From Rhizobacter terrae (GTDB taxonomy: Bacteria; Pseudomonadota; Gammaproteobacteria; Burkholderiales; Burkholderiaceae_C), in assembly GCF_003852895.1 (NCBI RefSeq), contig NZ_QUSW01000007.1, positions 1 to 64,000 on the forward strand: a stretch of DNA of 64,000 nucleotides, given 5' to 3'. Positions within the stretch are counted from its first letter, which is position 1, and each line of letters opens with the position of its first letter. Made by a program: the position numbers and the translations under genes. Positions 36,375 to 46,728 of the stretch are shown one piece after another. Below the pieces are notes generated by a model. It did not search any database, was not told the DNA's origin, and saw only the letters and a program-made list of their open reading frames with translations.

Positions 36375-36829
36375 GGGCTGCTGAGATGCGAAGGAAGCTG
36401 GGGCTGGGTGTTGTGCTTGTGGCCGTGCTGGGTGGGTGTGCCACGCGGCCGGCGCCCCAGCCACCGGCGCCCTCGCCCAACGACGTCTGCCGGGCGTTGC
36501 TGGACGATCTCAAGACGGCCGTCGAGCCGGGCCAGTCGCTGGCCGACCTGCAGGCGCGAGGCTTTCGCGTCAAGACGCCGCTCAGTTTCCCGCCGGGTAC
36601 TTCTGCACCGCACCAATCCAGCGGCGCCGTCGTCCAGATGATGATCCAGCCCGACGGCAGCATCCAGCCGGGCTCGCCGCGAACGCTCAAGAGCGTGGGC
36701 GAGGCACAGGTCAGTCAGGCGATGGAAGTGGGCGCACTGTCGGTGCAGTTCGACATGGATGCCGTCAGCCCCAAGCCGACAGAACCCGTGCCCTACACGA
36801 CGCTTTTCGCGGTCTGCAATCGCCAGTGA
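36371..36829 (+). CDS. small TonB-domain-like lipoprotein
   Basis: A 152-residue lipoprotein: VLVAVLGGC lipobox at about residue 23, a short Pro-rich linker (PAPQPPAPSP), then a domain with VQMMIQPDGSIQPGSPRTLKSVGEAQVSQAMEVGA. That alternation resembles the TonB-C-like fold of the preceding gene. The function is unknown. It overlaps the preceding gene by ATGA and is probably co-translated with it. Confidence 0.6.
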   Translation: MRAAEMRRKLGLGVVLVAVLGGCATRPAPQPPAPSPNDVCRALLDDLKTAVEPGQSLADLQARGFRVKTPLSFPPGTSAPHQSSGAVVQMMIQPDGSIQPGSPRTLKSVGEAQVSQAMEVGALSVQFDMDAVSPKPTEPVPYTTLFAVCNRQ

Positions 36830-36941
36830 GCACAATGGACGATGAAACCGCTTCGTATCCGCCTCGGTCCACAATGGTGCCTTCGCCTGTGAACGCGAGC
36901 GCAGCCTCCACAGATTTCAACGCAACCCACGGAGATACTCG

Positions 36942-37958
36942 ATGACCATCAAAGTCGCCATCAACGGCTACGGCCGCATCGGCCGCAACGTCCTTCGCGC
37001 TCACTACGAAGGCGGCAAGAAGCATGACATCCAGATCGTTGCCATCAACGACCTGGGCGACCCCAAGACCAACGCGCACCTGACCAAGTACGACACGGCG
37101 CATGGTCCCTTCCCCGGTACCGTGACGGTGGACGGCGACTACATGGTGGTCAATGGCGACAAGATCCGCGTGCTGGCCAACCGCAACCCGGCCGAGCTGC
37201 CCTGGGGCGAGCTGGGCGTGGACGTGGTGATGGAGTGCACCGGCTTCTTCACGACGAAGGAAAAGGCGTCCGCCCACCTGAAGGGTGGCGCCAAGAAGGT
37301 CATCATTTCCGCGCCCGGCGGCAAGGACGTGGACGCCACCATCGTCTTCGGCGTGAACCACGGCGTGCTCAAGGCGAGCGACACCGTCATCTCCAATGCA
37401 TCGTGCACCACCAACTGCCTCGCGCCGCTGGTCAAGCCGCTGCACGACAAGCTGGGCGTCGAATCCGGCCTGATGACCACCATCCACGCCTACACCAATG
37501 ACCAGGTGCTGACCGACGTCTATCACGAGGACCTGCGCCGCGCCCGCTCGGCCACGCACTCGATGATCCCGACCAAGACCGGCGCTGCCGCCGCGGTGGG
37601 CCTGGTGCTGCCCGAACTCAACGGCAAGCTCGACGGCTTCGCCATCCGCGTGCCGACCATCAACGTGTCGGTGGTGGACCTGAGCTTCGTGTCCAAGAAG
37701 GCCACGACCGCCGACGAGGTCAACGCCATCCTCAAGGCCGCCAGCGACGGCGAGCTCAAGGGCATCCTCGGCTACAACACCGACCCGCTGGTGTCGGTGG
37801 ACTTCAACCACAACCCGCTGTCCAGCATCTTCGACAGCACCCAGACCCGCGTGTCGCCGGACGGCAAGCTGGTCAAGGTGCTGAGCTGGTACGACAACGA
37901 GTGGGGCTTCAGCAACCGCATGCTGGACACCACCGTCGCCCTGGCCTCGGCCAAGTGA
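36942..37958 (+). CDS. gap: type I glyceraldehyde-3-phosphate dehydrogenase
   Basis: A 338-residue glycolytic/gluconeogenic enzyme converting glyceraldehyde 3-phosphate to 1,3-bisphosphoglycerate with NAD. Motifs are [14 protein letters not shown] (nucleotide fold), [12 protein letters not shown] with the catalytic Cys, and [15 protein letters not shown] at the end. A clear ribosome binding site (CGGAGA) precedes the start by 8 bases. A strong rho-independent terminator lies 40 bases after the stop. It lies downstream of tkt on the same strand. Confidence 0.97.
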   Translation: MTIKVAINGYGRIGRNVLRAHYEGGKKHDIQIVAINDLGDPKTNAHLTKYDTAHGPFPGTVTVDGDYMVVNGDKIRVLANRNPAELPWGELGVDVVMECTGFFTTKEKASAHLKGGAKKVIISAPGGKDVDATIVFGVNHGVLKASDTVISNASCTTNCLAPLVKPLHDKLGVESGLMTTIHAYTNDQVLTDVYHEDLRRARSATHSMIPTKTGAAAAVGLVLPELNGKLDGFAIRVPTINVSVVDLSFVSKKATTADEVNAILKAASDGELKGILGYNTDPLVSVDFNHNPLSSIFDSTQTRVSPDGKLVKVLSWYDNEWGFSNRMLDTTVALASAK

Positions 37959-37996
37959 CTTCGCTGACCGGGGCCTGACCGGCTCCGCGATGCCCG

Positions 37997-38025
37997 CAAA
38001 CGGCCCTCTCGCGAGGGCCGTTTTC
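37997..38025 (+). terminator. rho-independent terminator after gap
   Basis: AACGGCCCTC-TCGC-GAGGGCCGTT forms a perfect 10-base stem with a 4-base loop, ending in a T-run (GTTTTC). Confidence 0.9.
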
Positions 38026-38215
38026 ATTGGCGGGCCGCTGTGATTTCCGTCACAACCGGGCGATAGGCAACATTGAGTTACCCCCGGTGTGTCGCCCCAG
38101 CAATGTGTGGTGACAAAGCCGCTTCTACACTGTGGAAAACGCGGTCGTCCGCGAGGCGCCGTGCCTCGTTGCGACGGTGGACCCGATCACGACGAATCGA
38201 AGGAGAACGCTGCTC

Positions 38216-40504
38216 ATGCGCCATCACTTGTCCGCCGCCCTGGCGGTTATCGGCCTGGCTCTGGCCCCGGTGGCCCTGCAGATGCCGCAGGCCCAGGCGG
38301 CCTCCGCCGTGGGAGCCACCGCGGCCACCCAGGAAACCGCCCGTGTCATCGTGCAATACAAGACAGGCAGCAGCGTGATGCGCGCCTTGTCGGCCAGGAC
38401 GGACGTGCCTGCCAACCAGCGCATTCCGCGCCATGCGGCGGCGCTGTCCGCCCGCCACGGCCTGGCGATGACCGACGGCGCGCCGGTGTCGGCCCGCTCG
38501 CAGGTCGTCTTCGCCAAGGGCATGAGTTCGGAGAAGCTCGCGGCTTTGCTGTCCAAGGATCCGGACGTCGAGTTCGCCGAGCCTGACCACAAGCGCCGCA
38601 TCCAGGCCGTGTCGGCGCCGAATGACCCGTTGTACCCCGGCGCTCAGCCGGTGACCACGCCGACGGTGGGCCAGTGGTACCTGCGTGCGCCGGATGCGAC
38701 GATCCCGGCAGGCATCAATGCCATCGGTGCCTGGAACACCACCATGGGCACATCCACCGTGGTGGTGGCGGTGCTGGACACCGGCGTGCGCTTCGAGCAT
38801 CCCGACCTGCGCGGCAAGCTGCTGCCGGGCTACGACATGATCGCCGACCACGGCGACAACCTGGCGCATGCAAACGACGGCAACGGCCGCGACGCCGACC
38901 CGTCCGACCCGGGCGACTGGGTCACCGAGACGGAGGCGAACGATCCGTCCGGCACGTTCTACCAATGCACGACGCCCGACAGCTCCGGCCACTACCCGGC
39001 CGAGAACAGCAGCTGGCACGGCACGCAGGTGGCCGGCATCATCGGCGCGGCCACCAACAACTCGATCGGCATGGCCTCGGTGGGCCGCAACGTGATGGTC
39101 CTGCCCGTGCGCGTGCTGGGCAAGTGCGAGGGCTACGACTCCGACATCCAGGCCGGCATGCAGTGGGCAGCGGGGATTTCAGTGCCGGGGGTGCCGGACA
39201 ACACCACGCCGGCCAAGGTCATCAATATGAGCCTGGGCGGTGGCACCGGTTGCACCGGCGCCTACCAGTCGGTGGTGGACCAGGTCCTCGCGCGCGGCGT
39301 CACCATCGTGGCCTCTGCCGGCAACGAGGGCCTGGCCGTCGCGGCGCCGGCGGGCTGCTCCGGCGTGGTGGCCGTCGCCGGTGTGCGCCAGCTGGGCACC
39401 AAGGTGGGCTACTCCAGCCTCGGGCCGGAGGTTGCCCTCAGCGCGCCTGCGGGCAACTGCGTGAACGACACCGGCGCCTGCCTGTACCCCCTCGCGACCA
39501 CCGTCAACACCGGCACGACGACGCCGCGCTTCAGCACCTACAGCGACAGCTTCAACACGTCGCTGGGCACCAGCTTCTCCTCGCCGCTGGTGGCGGGCAC
39601 GGCGGCGCTGATGCTCTCGGTCAACCCGGCGCTCACACCGGCACAGGTGCGCAGCGAGTTGCGCAGCTCCGCGCGCGCCTTCCCGACCACCTCGACCACG
39701 CCCGGCGTGACGCAGTGCCAGGCGCCCAGCGCCACGCCGCAGAACAGCGAGTGCATCTGCACGACCAGCACCTGCGGCGCGGGCCTGCTGGATGCGTCTG
39801 CCGCGGTGGCAGCGGCGGTGGCGGCACGTGGCACTGCGGCACCGACGGTCACTCTCCAGTCCACGGCCGATGAAACGATGGCCGGGACCAACGTGACGCT
39901 GGACGGCAGCGGCACGCAGGCGCCCACCGGGCGGACCGTGGCGGCCTACGCCTGGGCGATCAGCGGCACGGGTGCCACGCTCTCTGGTCCTCTGACTGGC
40001 TCGTCAGTGACGCTGGTGCCCACCGCGGCCGGCACGGTGACGGTCACGCTGACGGTGACCGACAGCATCGGCGCCAGCAGCACGGCGAGCAAGAACATCA
40101 CCATCGCGGCAGGGCCGACGGCCCTGTTCTCCGCGTCGGCCAGCAGCACCACGGCAGGCACGGCGGTGTCCCTGGATGCCACGGCATCGACGGCAGCCGG
40201 CGGTCGCACCATCACGAGCTACCAGTGGAGCCTCGTGGCGGGCTCGGCCGCGGCGACGCTGTCGCCGACCACCGGATCGTCGGTGACGGTCACGCCCACG
40301 GCCAGCGGAACCGTCACCGTGCAGCTGACGGTGACCGACAGCGGCGGCGCGACGGCCAGCACCACTTCGTCGATCACCGTGAGCGGTGGATCATCGGGTG
40401 GTGGCGGCGGCGGTGGTGGCGGCGCCTTGGGCCTGGGCTGGCTGGTGGCCCTGGCCGCCGCGGTGGTGGGCGTGGCACGCACGCGCCGGCAGTCTGCCCA
40501 GTGA
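38216..40504 (+). CDS. secreted S8 subtilisin-like protease with GlyGly-CTERM-type tail
   Basis: A 762-residue protease. Order: Sec signal peptide (about 1-29); I9-like propeptide (ARVIVQYKTG to EFAEPDHKRR); S8 catalytic domain with Asp188 (AVLDTGVRFEHPDL), His268 (SSWHGTQVAG) and Ser453 (GTSFSSPLVAGTAAL). Two PKD/Ig-like repeats (about 545-715) share the pattern TSADETMAGTNVTLDGSG/VTLTVTDS. A Gly-rich run precedes a hydrophobic helix (GWLVALAAAVVGVA) and RTRRQ. The last part matches the layout of GlyGly-CTERM sorting tails cut by rhombosortase, and such an enzyme is encoded at 53741-54331. AAGGAG lies 10 bases before the start; a terminator follows the stop. Confidence 0.9.
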   Translation: MRHHLSAALAVIGLALAPVALQMPQAQAASAVGATAATQETARVIVQYKTGSSVMRALSARTDVPANQRIPRHAAALSARHGLAMTDGAPVSARSQVVFAKGMSSEKLAALLSKDPDVEFAEPDHKRRIQAVSAPNDPLYPGAQPVTTPTVGQWYLRAPDATIPAGINAIGAWNTTMGTSTVVVAVLDTGVRFEHPDLRGKLLPGYDMIADHGDNLAHANDGNGRDADPSDPGDWVTETEANDPSGTFYQCTTPDSSGHYPAENSSWHGTQVAGIIGAATNNSIGMASVGRNVMVLPVRVLGKCEGYDSDIQAGMQWAAGISVPGVPDNTTPAKVINMSLGGGTGCTGAYQSVVDQVLARGVTIVASAGNEGLAVAAPAGCSGVVAVAGVRQLGTKVGYSSLGPEVALSAPAGNCVNDTGACLYPLATTVNTGTTTPRFSTYSDSFNTSLGTSFSSPLVAGTAALMLSVNPALTPAQVRSELRSSARAFPTTSTTPGVTQCQAPSATPQNSECICTTSTCGAGLLDASAAVAAAVAARGTAAPTVTLQSTADETMAGTNVTLDGSGTQAPTGRTVAAYAWAISGTGATLSGPLTGSSVTLVPTAAGTVTVTLTVTDSIGASSTASKNITIAAGPTALFSASASSTTAGTAVSLDATASTAAGGRTITSYQWSLVAGSAAATLSPTTGSSVTVTPTASGTVTVQLTVTDSGGATASTTSSITVSGGSSGGGGGGGGGALGLGWLVALAAAVVGVARTRRQSAQ

Positions 40505-40522
40505 CGTGAGATGACCTGACCC

Positions 40523-40553
40523 AAGACCCCGGCTTCGCGCCGGGGTTTTCTTT
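40523..40553 (+). terminator. rho-independent terminator after the subtilase gene
   Basis: ACCCCGGC-TTCGC-GCCGGGGTT is an 8- to 9-base GC stem followed by TTTCTTTTT on the + strand, 25 bases after the stop. Confidence 0.9.
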
Positions 40554-40554
40554 T

Positions 40555-41226
40555 TCAGCGTTCGCTGCCCGGCGAGCAGGCTGCGAACCCGCGGCCCAGC
40601 GCGTCACCATGCAGCGCCGACACCTTGGCCGACAAGTCTGCATCGGCGCGCGTCACGCGCAGCATGTGCTGCACGCTGGCCTTGACCATCTCCTGAAGGT
40701 GGCCGGTGCGCACGCCGTGGTCGCTCAGGCGCTGCAGGGCGGCATCGGCCGCCTCGCGCGTGGGGAAGCTGCCCAGCGACAAGCCGGGCTCCAGCACGGC
40801 GGGGCTGGTCACTTCCTCGAAGGGCACCTTCATCCGGGTCAGTTCCTGTTCCTTCTTCTGCTGCGCCTCGCGGTTGGCGTAGCGGCCCATGTAGATGATC
40901 CAGCGCCCCTGCGTCTGCTTTGTGGTGCGCACCCAGCTGCCAGCGGGCAGCGCCGGCTTGAGCACCGATTCGGCCGCGGCGATGGTGTTGTCGTCGAAGG
41001 GGCCGGCCTCCAGGCACAGCAGGCTGGACTCGGCCGCGCTGGCCGCAGCCGCCACCGCCTGCGGCGTGAGGATGTGCACCGTCTCGGCCTTGACCTGCTT
41101 GAGCAGCCGCTCGGGTTCGCGGTCGCCGCGGGCCTTGATGCCCACGAGCCCGTCCACCCAGCCTTGCGACCAGACGTAGAAGCCGATGTTCGCCACCAGC
41201 AGCAAGCCGACCAGCAGCCTCAGCAC
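40555..41226 (-). CDS. SPOR domain-containing membrane-anchored protein
   Basis: A 223-residue protein. One N-terminal membrane helix (LRLLVGLLLVANIGFYVWSQG) is followed by a charged linker and two similar segments: GPFDDNTIAAAESVLKPALPAGSW...WIIYMGRYANREAQQKKEQEL, then LGSFPTREAADAALQRLSDHG. These are the marks of SPOR-type peptidoglycan-binding repeats. It probably binds septal or denuded peptidoglycan. The GTG start at 41226 overlaps the birA stop (GTGCTGA), so the two are coupled; this pair is a frequent arrangement in Burkholderiales. Confidence 0.8.
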   Translation of the reverse strand: MLRLLVGLLLVANIGFYVWSQGWVDGLVGIKARGDREPERLLKQVKAETVHILTPQAVAAAASAAESSLLCLEAGPFDDNTIAAAESVLKPALPAGSWVRTTKQTQGRWIIYMGRYANREAQQKKEQELTRMKVPFEEVTSPAVLEPGLSLGSFPTREAADAALQRLSDHGVRTGHLQEMVKASVQHMLRVTRADADLSAKVSALHGDALGRGFAACSPGSER

Positions 41227-42134
41227 TGCGCGCCCCGCTGCGGGTCCAGGCGGACGCTGACTTCGCCGCTGCCGACCTCGCGCACGCCGTGCTCGGTGCG
41301 CACGAGCAGCGAGCCGTCCGGGCCCAGTCCGGCGGCGATGCCTTCGGGCACCTCGGGATGCGTGGTGATCACCGCGCGGCCGAACAGCATGTCGCGCGCG
41401 GCGAAGGCTTCGGCGAAGCCGGCAAACCCTTCGCGCTCGAAGCGGCGCAGGGCATCCACCAGTGGCTTGGCCACGCGTGCCAGCGTGGCCGGTGCCGTGG
41501 CCGCAGGGTCGATCTCCTGCAGGCAGGCGTAGCCGGTGGTGACCTCGCTGGCGGTGGTGGACATGGGCATGATGTTCAGCCCCACGCCGATGACCGCCAG
41601 CCGCCGCGACCCGGCCGCCACCGTCTCGATGAGGATGCCGCCCAGCTTGCGCCCGCCGCCCTGGCCGTCGAGCAGCCACAGGTCATTGGGCCACTTCACG
41701 CCGATGCGCTTGCCGGCCCGGTCGGCGGCGTCGCCGGCCGGATCCAGCGCCTGCGCGAGGGCCACGCCCACAGCCAGCGACAGGCCCGACCAGTCCTTGG
41801 GCGACAGCGGCAGGGCGAGCGAGAAGGTGAGCGATGCACCCGGCGCCGCCTGCCACACCCGGCCCTGGCGGCCGCGGCCGTGGGTCTGGTGCTCGGCCAC
41901 CAGCAGGCAGGGCTGCAAGTCGGCGGCGCGGCGTCCGAAAGCGGTGCTCTCCACGCTGCGGCGCACCTGCACGTCGCCTTCTTCGGATGGCGGCGTGACG
42001 ATGCGTGCGCGCTCCAGCAGCGCCGTGTTGGTGGACGAGATTCGCGCCACCACCTCGACACTCAGCCCCGGCAGCTGGGGTGTCAGCTGCTCCCACAGGG
42101 CTTCGGCGCCCCAGCGAAGGGGGTGGTCTGGCAT
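41220..42134 (-). CDS. birA: biotin--[acetyl-CoA-carboxylase] ligase
   Basis: A 304-residue enzyme that activates biotin to biotinyl-AMP and attaches it to the carboxylase carrier. Motifs are VVARISSTNTALLER, HQTHGRGRQGRVW (the GRGRxGR biotinyl-AMP loop), SLAVGVALAQAL, GVKWPNDLWL and KLGGILIET. It lacks the N-terminal winged helix of E. coli BirA, so it is a monofunctional ligase and not a repressor. It overlaps the SPOR gene and follows the SET methyltransferase by 17 bases on the same strand. Confidence 0.93.
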   Translation of the reverse strand: MPDHPLRWGAEALWEQLTPQLPGLSVEVVARISSTNTALLERARIVTPPSEEGDVQVRRSVESTAFGRRAADLQPCLLVAEHQTHGRGRQGRVWQAAPGASLTFSLALPLSPKDWSGLSLAVGVALAQALDPAGDAADRAGKRIGVKWPNDLWLLDGQGGGRKLGGILIETVAAGSRRLAVIGVGLNIMPMSTTASEVTTGYACLQEIDPAATAPATLARVAKPLVDALRRFEREGFAGFAEAFAARDMLFGRAVITTHPEVPEGIAAGLGPDGSLLVRTEHGVREVGSGEVSVRLDPQRGAQC

Positions 42135-42151
42135 GAGCGGTGGAATCGGTA

Positions 42152-42661
42152 TCAGCGTTTGGGAGACAACATGGTGCCACGGCACTTCTTGCTGCCGCAA
42201 CGACATTCGTACTGCTTCTTCAGCTTGGGCGTATAGCGCTCGTCGATGATGAGCCCGTAGTCGTAGAACAGCTCTTCGCCCGGCTTGAGCGTGCGCAGCG
42301 ACTTGATGAAGATGCGCCCGTCGATCTCGTCGGCCTCGCAGTTCGGCTCGCAGGCGTGGTTGATCCAGCGTGCCGCATTGCCGCCGTACTTCGCGTCGAT
42401 GACGTTCTTGTCGTCGACGTGGAAATAGAAGGTGTGGTTCGGGTCCTTCGGGTCGTGCGGATGCCGCCGCAGCGCCTCGGGCCAGGAGATGACCTCGCCC
42501 TTGTATTCGATGATCACGTCGCCCTTGGGGATGGCCGCCACTGCGAACACCCCCTTGCCGTGCACGCCGGAGCGCCTCACCTGGATGCGACGGCCCGCCG
42601 CCGATGCGGGCTTGGGGGCAGTCTTGGAACTCGGGGTCTTGGCGGCCTTCGCTTGCGTCAT
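42152..42661 (-). CDS. SET domain protein-lysine N-methyltransferase
   Basis: A 169-residue SET-domain protein. A basic Lys/Ala/Ser-rich N-terminus (about 25 residues) precedes IQVRRSGVHGKGVFAVAAIPKGDVIIEYKGE, then AARWINHACEPNCEA (SAM-binding NHxCxPN), LKPGEELFYDYG and a post-SET cysteine cluster CRCGSKKCRG. The cluster and motifs match eukaryotic-type SET enzymes, known in many bacteria. Its target is unknown; the basic tail could contact nucleic acid or ribosomal proteins. An upstream ATG at 42679 would add six residues; 42661 is preferred for AAAGAAG upstream. Confidence 0.88.
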   Translation of the reverse strand: MTQAKAAKTPSSKTAPKPASAAGRRIQVRRSGVHGKGVFAVAAIPKGDVIIEYKGEVISWPEALRRHPHDPKDPNHTFYFHVDDKNVIDAKYGGNAARWINHACEPNCEADEIDGRIFIKSLRTLKPGEELFYDYGLIIDERYTPKLKKQYECRCGSKKCRGTMLSPKR

Positions 42662-42775
42662 CGACTTCTTTGGGTACATTGAATTGGTGGGCGCGCGCGC
42701 GTGCGTGCACGCGCGAGACGCCCGGATTGTATTGATGCTTGGTGAGCCGCCACGGCGGAGCACCAGAAAAAACGT

Positions 42776-45361
<2,586 letters not shown>

Positions 45362-45364
45362 CCG

Positions 45365-45802
45365 TCAGCGGATCACCAGGACCGGAAGGGTGGTGTGCGT
45401 GAGCACCTTCGTGGTCTCGCTGCCCACCATCCTCGACCGCGCCCCGCGCTGCCCGTGCGATGCCATCACGATGAGGTCGCAGCCGTGTTCCTGCGCGGTG
45501 TCGACGATGGCCTCGTACGGATGGTCGCTGACCCGCACGAAGGTGTCGCACAGCACGCCTTCCTCGCGTGCGGCCTTGTCGACGAAGGCCAGGAACTTCT
45601 CGGCCTGCTTGCGGCAGTCGGCCAGGAATTCCTCGCGCGTGTCCTCCAGCATGTCGGTGCGATAGGTCAGCACGTGGAATTCGGGAACCACGTGGATGCC
45701 CGTGACGCGTCCGCGGAATCCGCGCGCCAGGCGCAGGCCTTGCAGCACGGCCTTCTCCGACAAGGCCGAGCCGTCGGTGGGCAGGAGCAGATGCTTGAAC
45801 AT
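45365..45802 (-). CDS. universal stress protein (UspA family)
   Basis: A 145-residue single-domain universal stress protein: HLLLPTDGSALSEKAV at the start, DLIVMASHGQRGARSRMVGSETTKVLTHTTLPVLVIR at the end. The end contains the ATP-binding G-2x-G-9x-G(S/T)-type signature (HGQRGARSRMVGSET). It probably acts in general stress survival. It is monocistronic and convergent with topB. Confidence 0.92.
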   Translation of the reverse strand: MFKHLLLPTDGSALSEKAVLQGLRLARGFRGRVTGIHVVPEFHVLTYRTDMLEDTREEFLADCRKQAEKFLAFVDKAAREEGVLCDTFVRVSDHPYEAIVDTAQEHGCDLIVMASHGQRGARSRMVGSETTKVLTHTTLPVLVIR

Positions 45803-45903
45803 GGCGATGTCCTTTCTCCCATCGGGATCGGACCCCCTGCATCTGCGACTCTATGCCTGTCGTGATCGGTGCGCCAGTGCCCTGAACCAGGGGGCGCGGC
45901 GGC

Positions 45904-46728
45904 TCAGATGCAGCGCCGGTGCGCGAGCGCGGGCAGCTGCGAGCGAACCGAAGCGATTCGCGCCGGATCGAGTTCCGCCATCACCACGCCCGCGCCTTCG
46001 GGCAGCACGTTCAGCACCTCGCCCCACGGGTCGATCACCATGCTGTGGCCCCAGGTGCGGCGGCCGTTCTCGTGCGTGCCGCCTTGGGCCGGCGCGATCA
46101 CGTAGCACTGGTTCTCGATGGCCCGCGCGCGCAGCAGCAGCTCCCAGTGCGCGCGGCCGGTGGTGTAGGTGAAGGCGGCGGGCACGGCGATGAGGTCGCA
46201 GGGTTTCTCTGCGCCGAAGGTGATGCGCCGGTACAGCTCGGGAAACCGCAGGTCGTAGCAGATGCTCAGCCCCACGCGCACGGAGCCGGCCTCGAAGGAC
46301 ATCGGCGCATCGCCCGCGCGCAGCACCCGGCCTTCATCGTAGGACTCGCGGCCGTTGTCGTAGCGGAACAGGTGCATCTTGTCGTAGCGCGCGGCCAGGC
46401 TGCCGTCGGGCGCGTAGACGCAGTTGGCGTTCATCACGTAGTCGGGGTCGCCGCTGCGGATGGGCAGCGTGCCGCCCATCACCCACACGCCGTGCTGCTT
46501 CGCGGCGTCCGACAGCATCTGCTGGATGGGCCCGTCGCCCGGCGCTTCGGCGATGGCGAGCTTGTCGCGGTCGGTTGCGCCCATGAAGCAGAAGTACTCG
46601 GGCAGGCCGACGAGCTTCGCGCCATCGGCAGCGGCCTGGTCGATGAGGCGGCGCGCGGTGGCGAGGTTGTCGTCCACGCGCGGGGTGGACACCATCTGCA
46701 AGGCGGCGATCTTCATGCCGCCCATCAT
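45904..46728 (-). CDS. carbon-nitrogen hydrolase, deaminated-glutathione amidase (Nit1) type
   Basis: A 274-residue nitrilase-superfamily amidase. The catalytic triad is visible: Glu in LVGLPEYF, Lys in [11 protein letters not shown], Cys in [13 protein letters not shown]. The sequence resembles Nit1/YbeM-type enzymes that clear deaminated glutathione, a metabolite-repair role. It overlaps the yhdP stop (TGATG), so it is translated with yhdP; this yhdP-nit order is common in betaproteobacteria. Two further ATGs at 46725 and 46716 are alternatives. Confidence 0.88.
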   Translation of the reverse strand: MMGGMKIAALQMVSTPRVDDNLATARRLIDQAAADGAKLVGLPEYFCFMGATDRDKLAIAEAPGDGPIQQMLSDAAKQHGVWVMGGTLPIRSGDPDYVMNANCVYAPDGSLAARYDKMHLFRYDNGRESYDEGRVLRAGDAPMSFEAGSVRVGLSICYDLRFPELYRRITFGAEKPCDLIAVPAAFTYTTGRAHWELLLRARAIENQCYVIAPAQGGTHENGRRTWGHSMVIDPWGEVLNVLPEGAGVVMAELDPARIASVRSQLPALAHRRCI

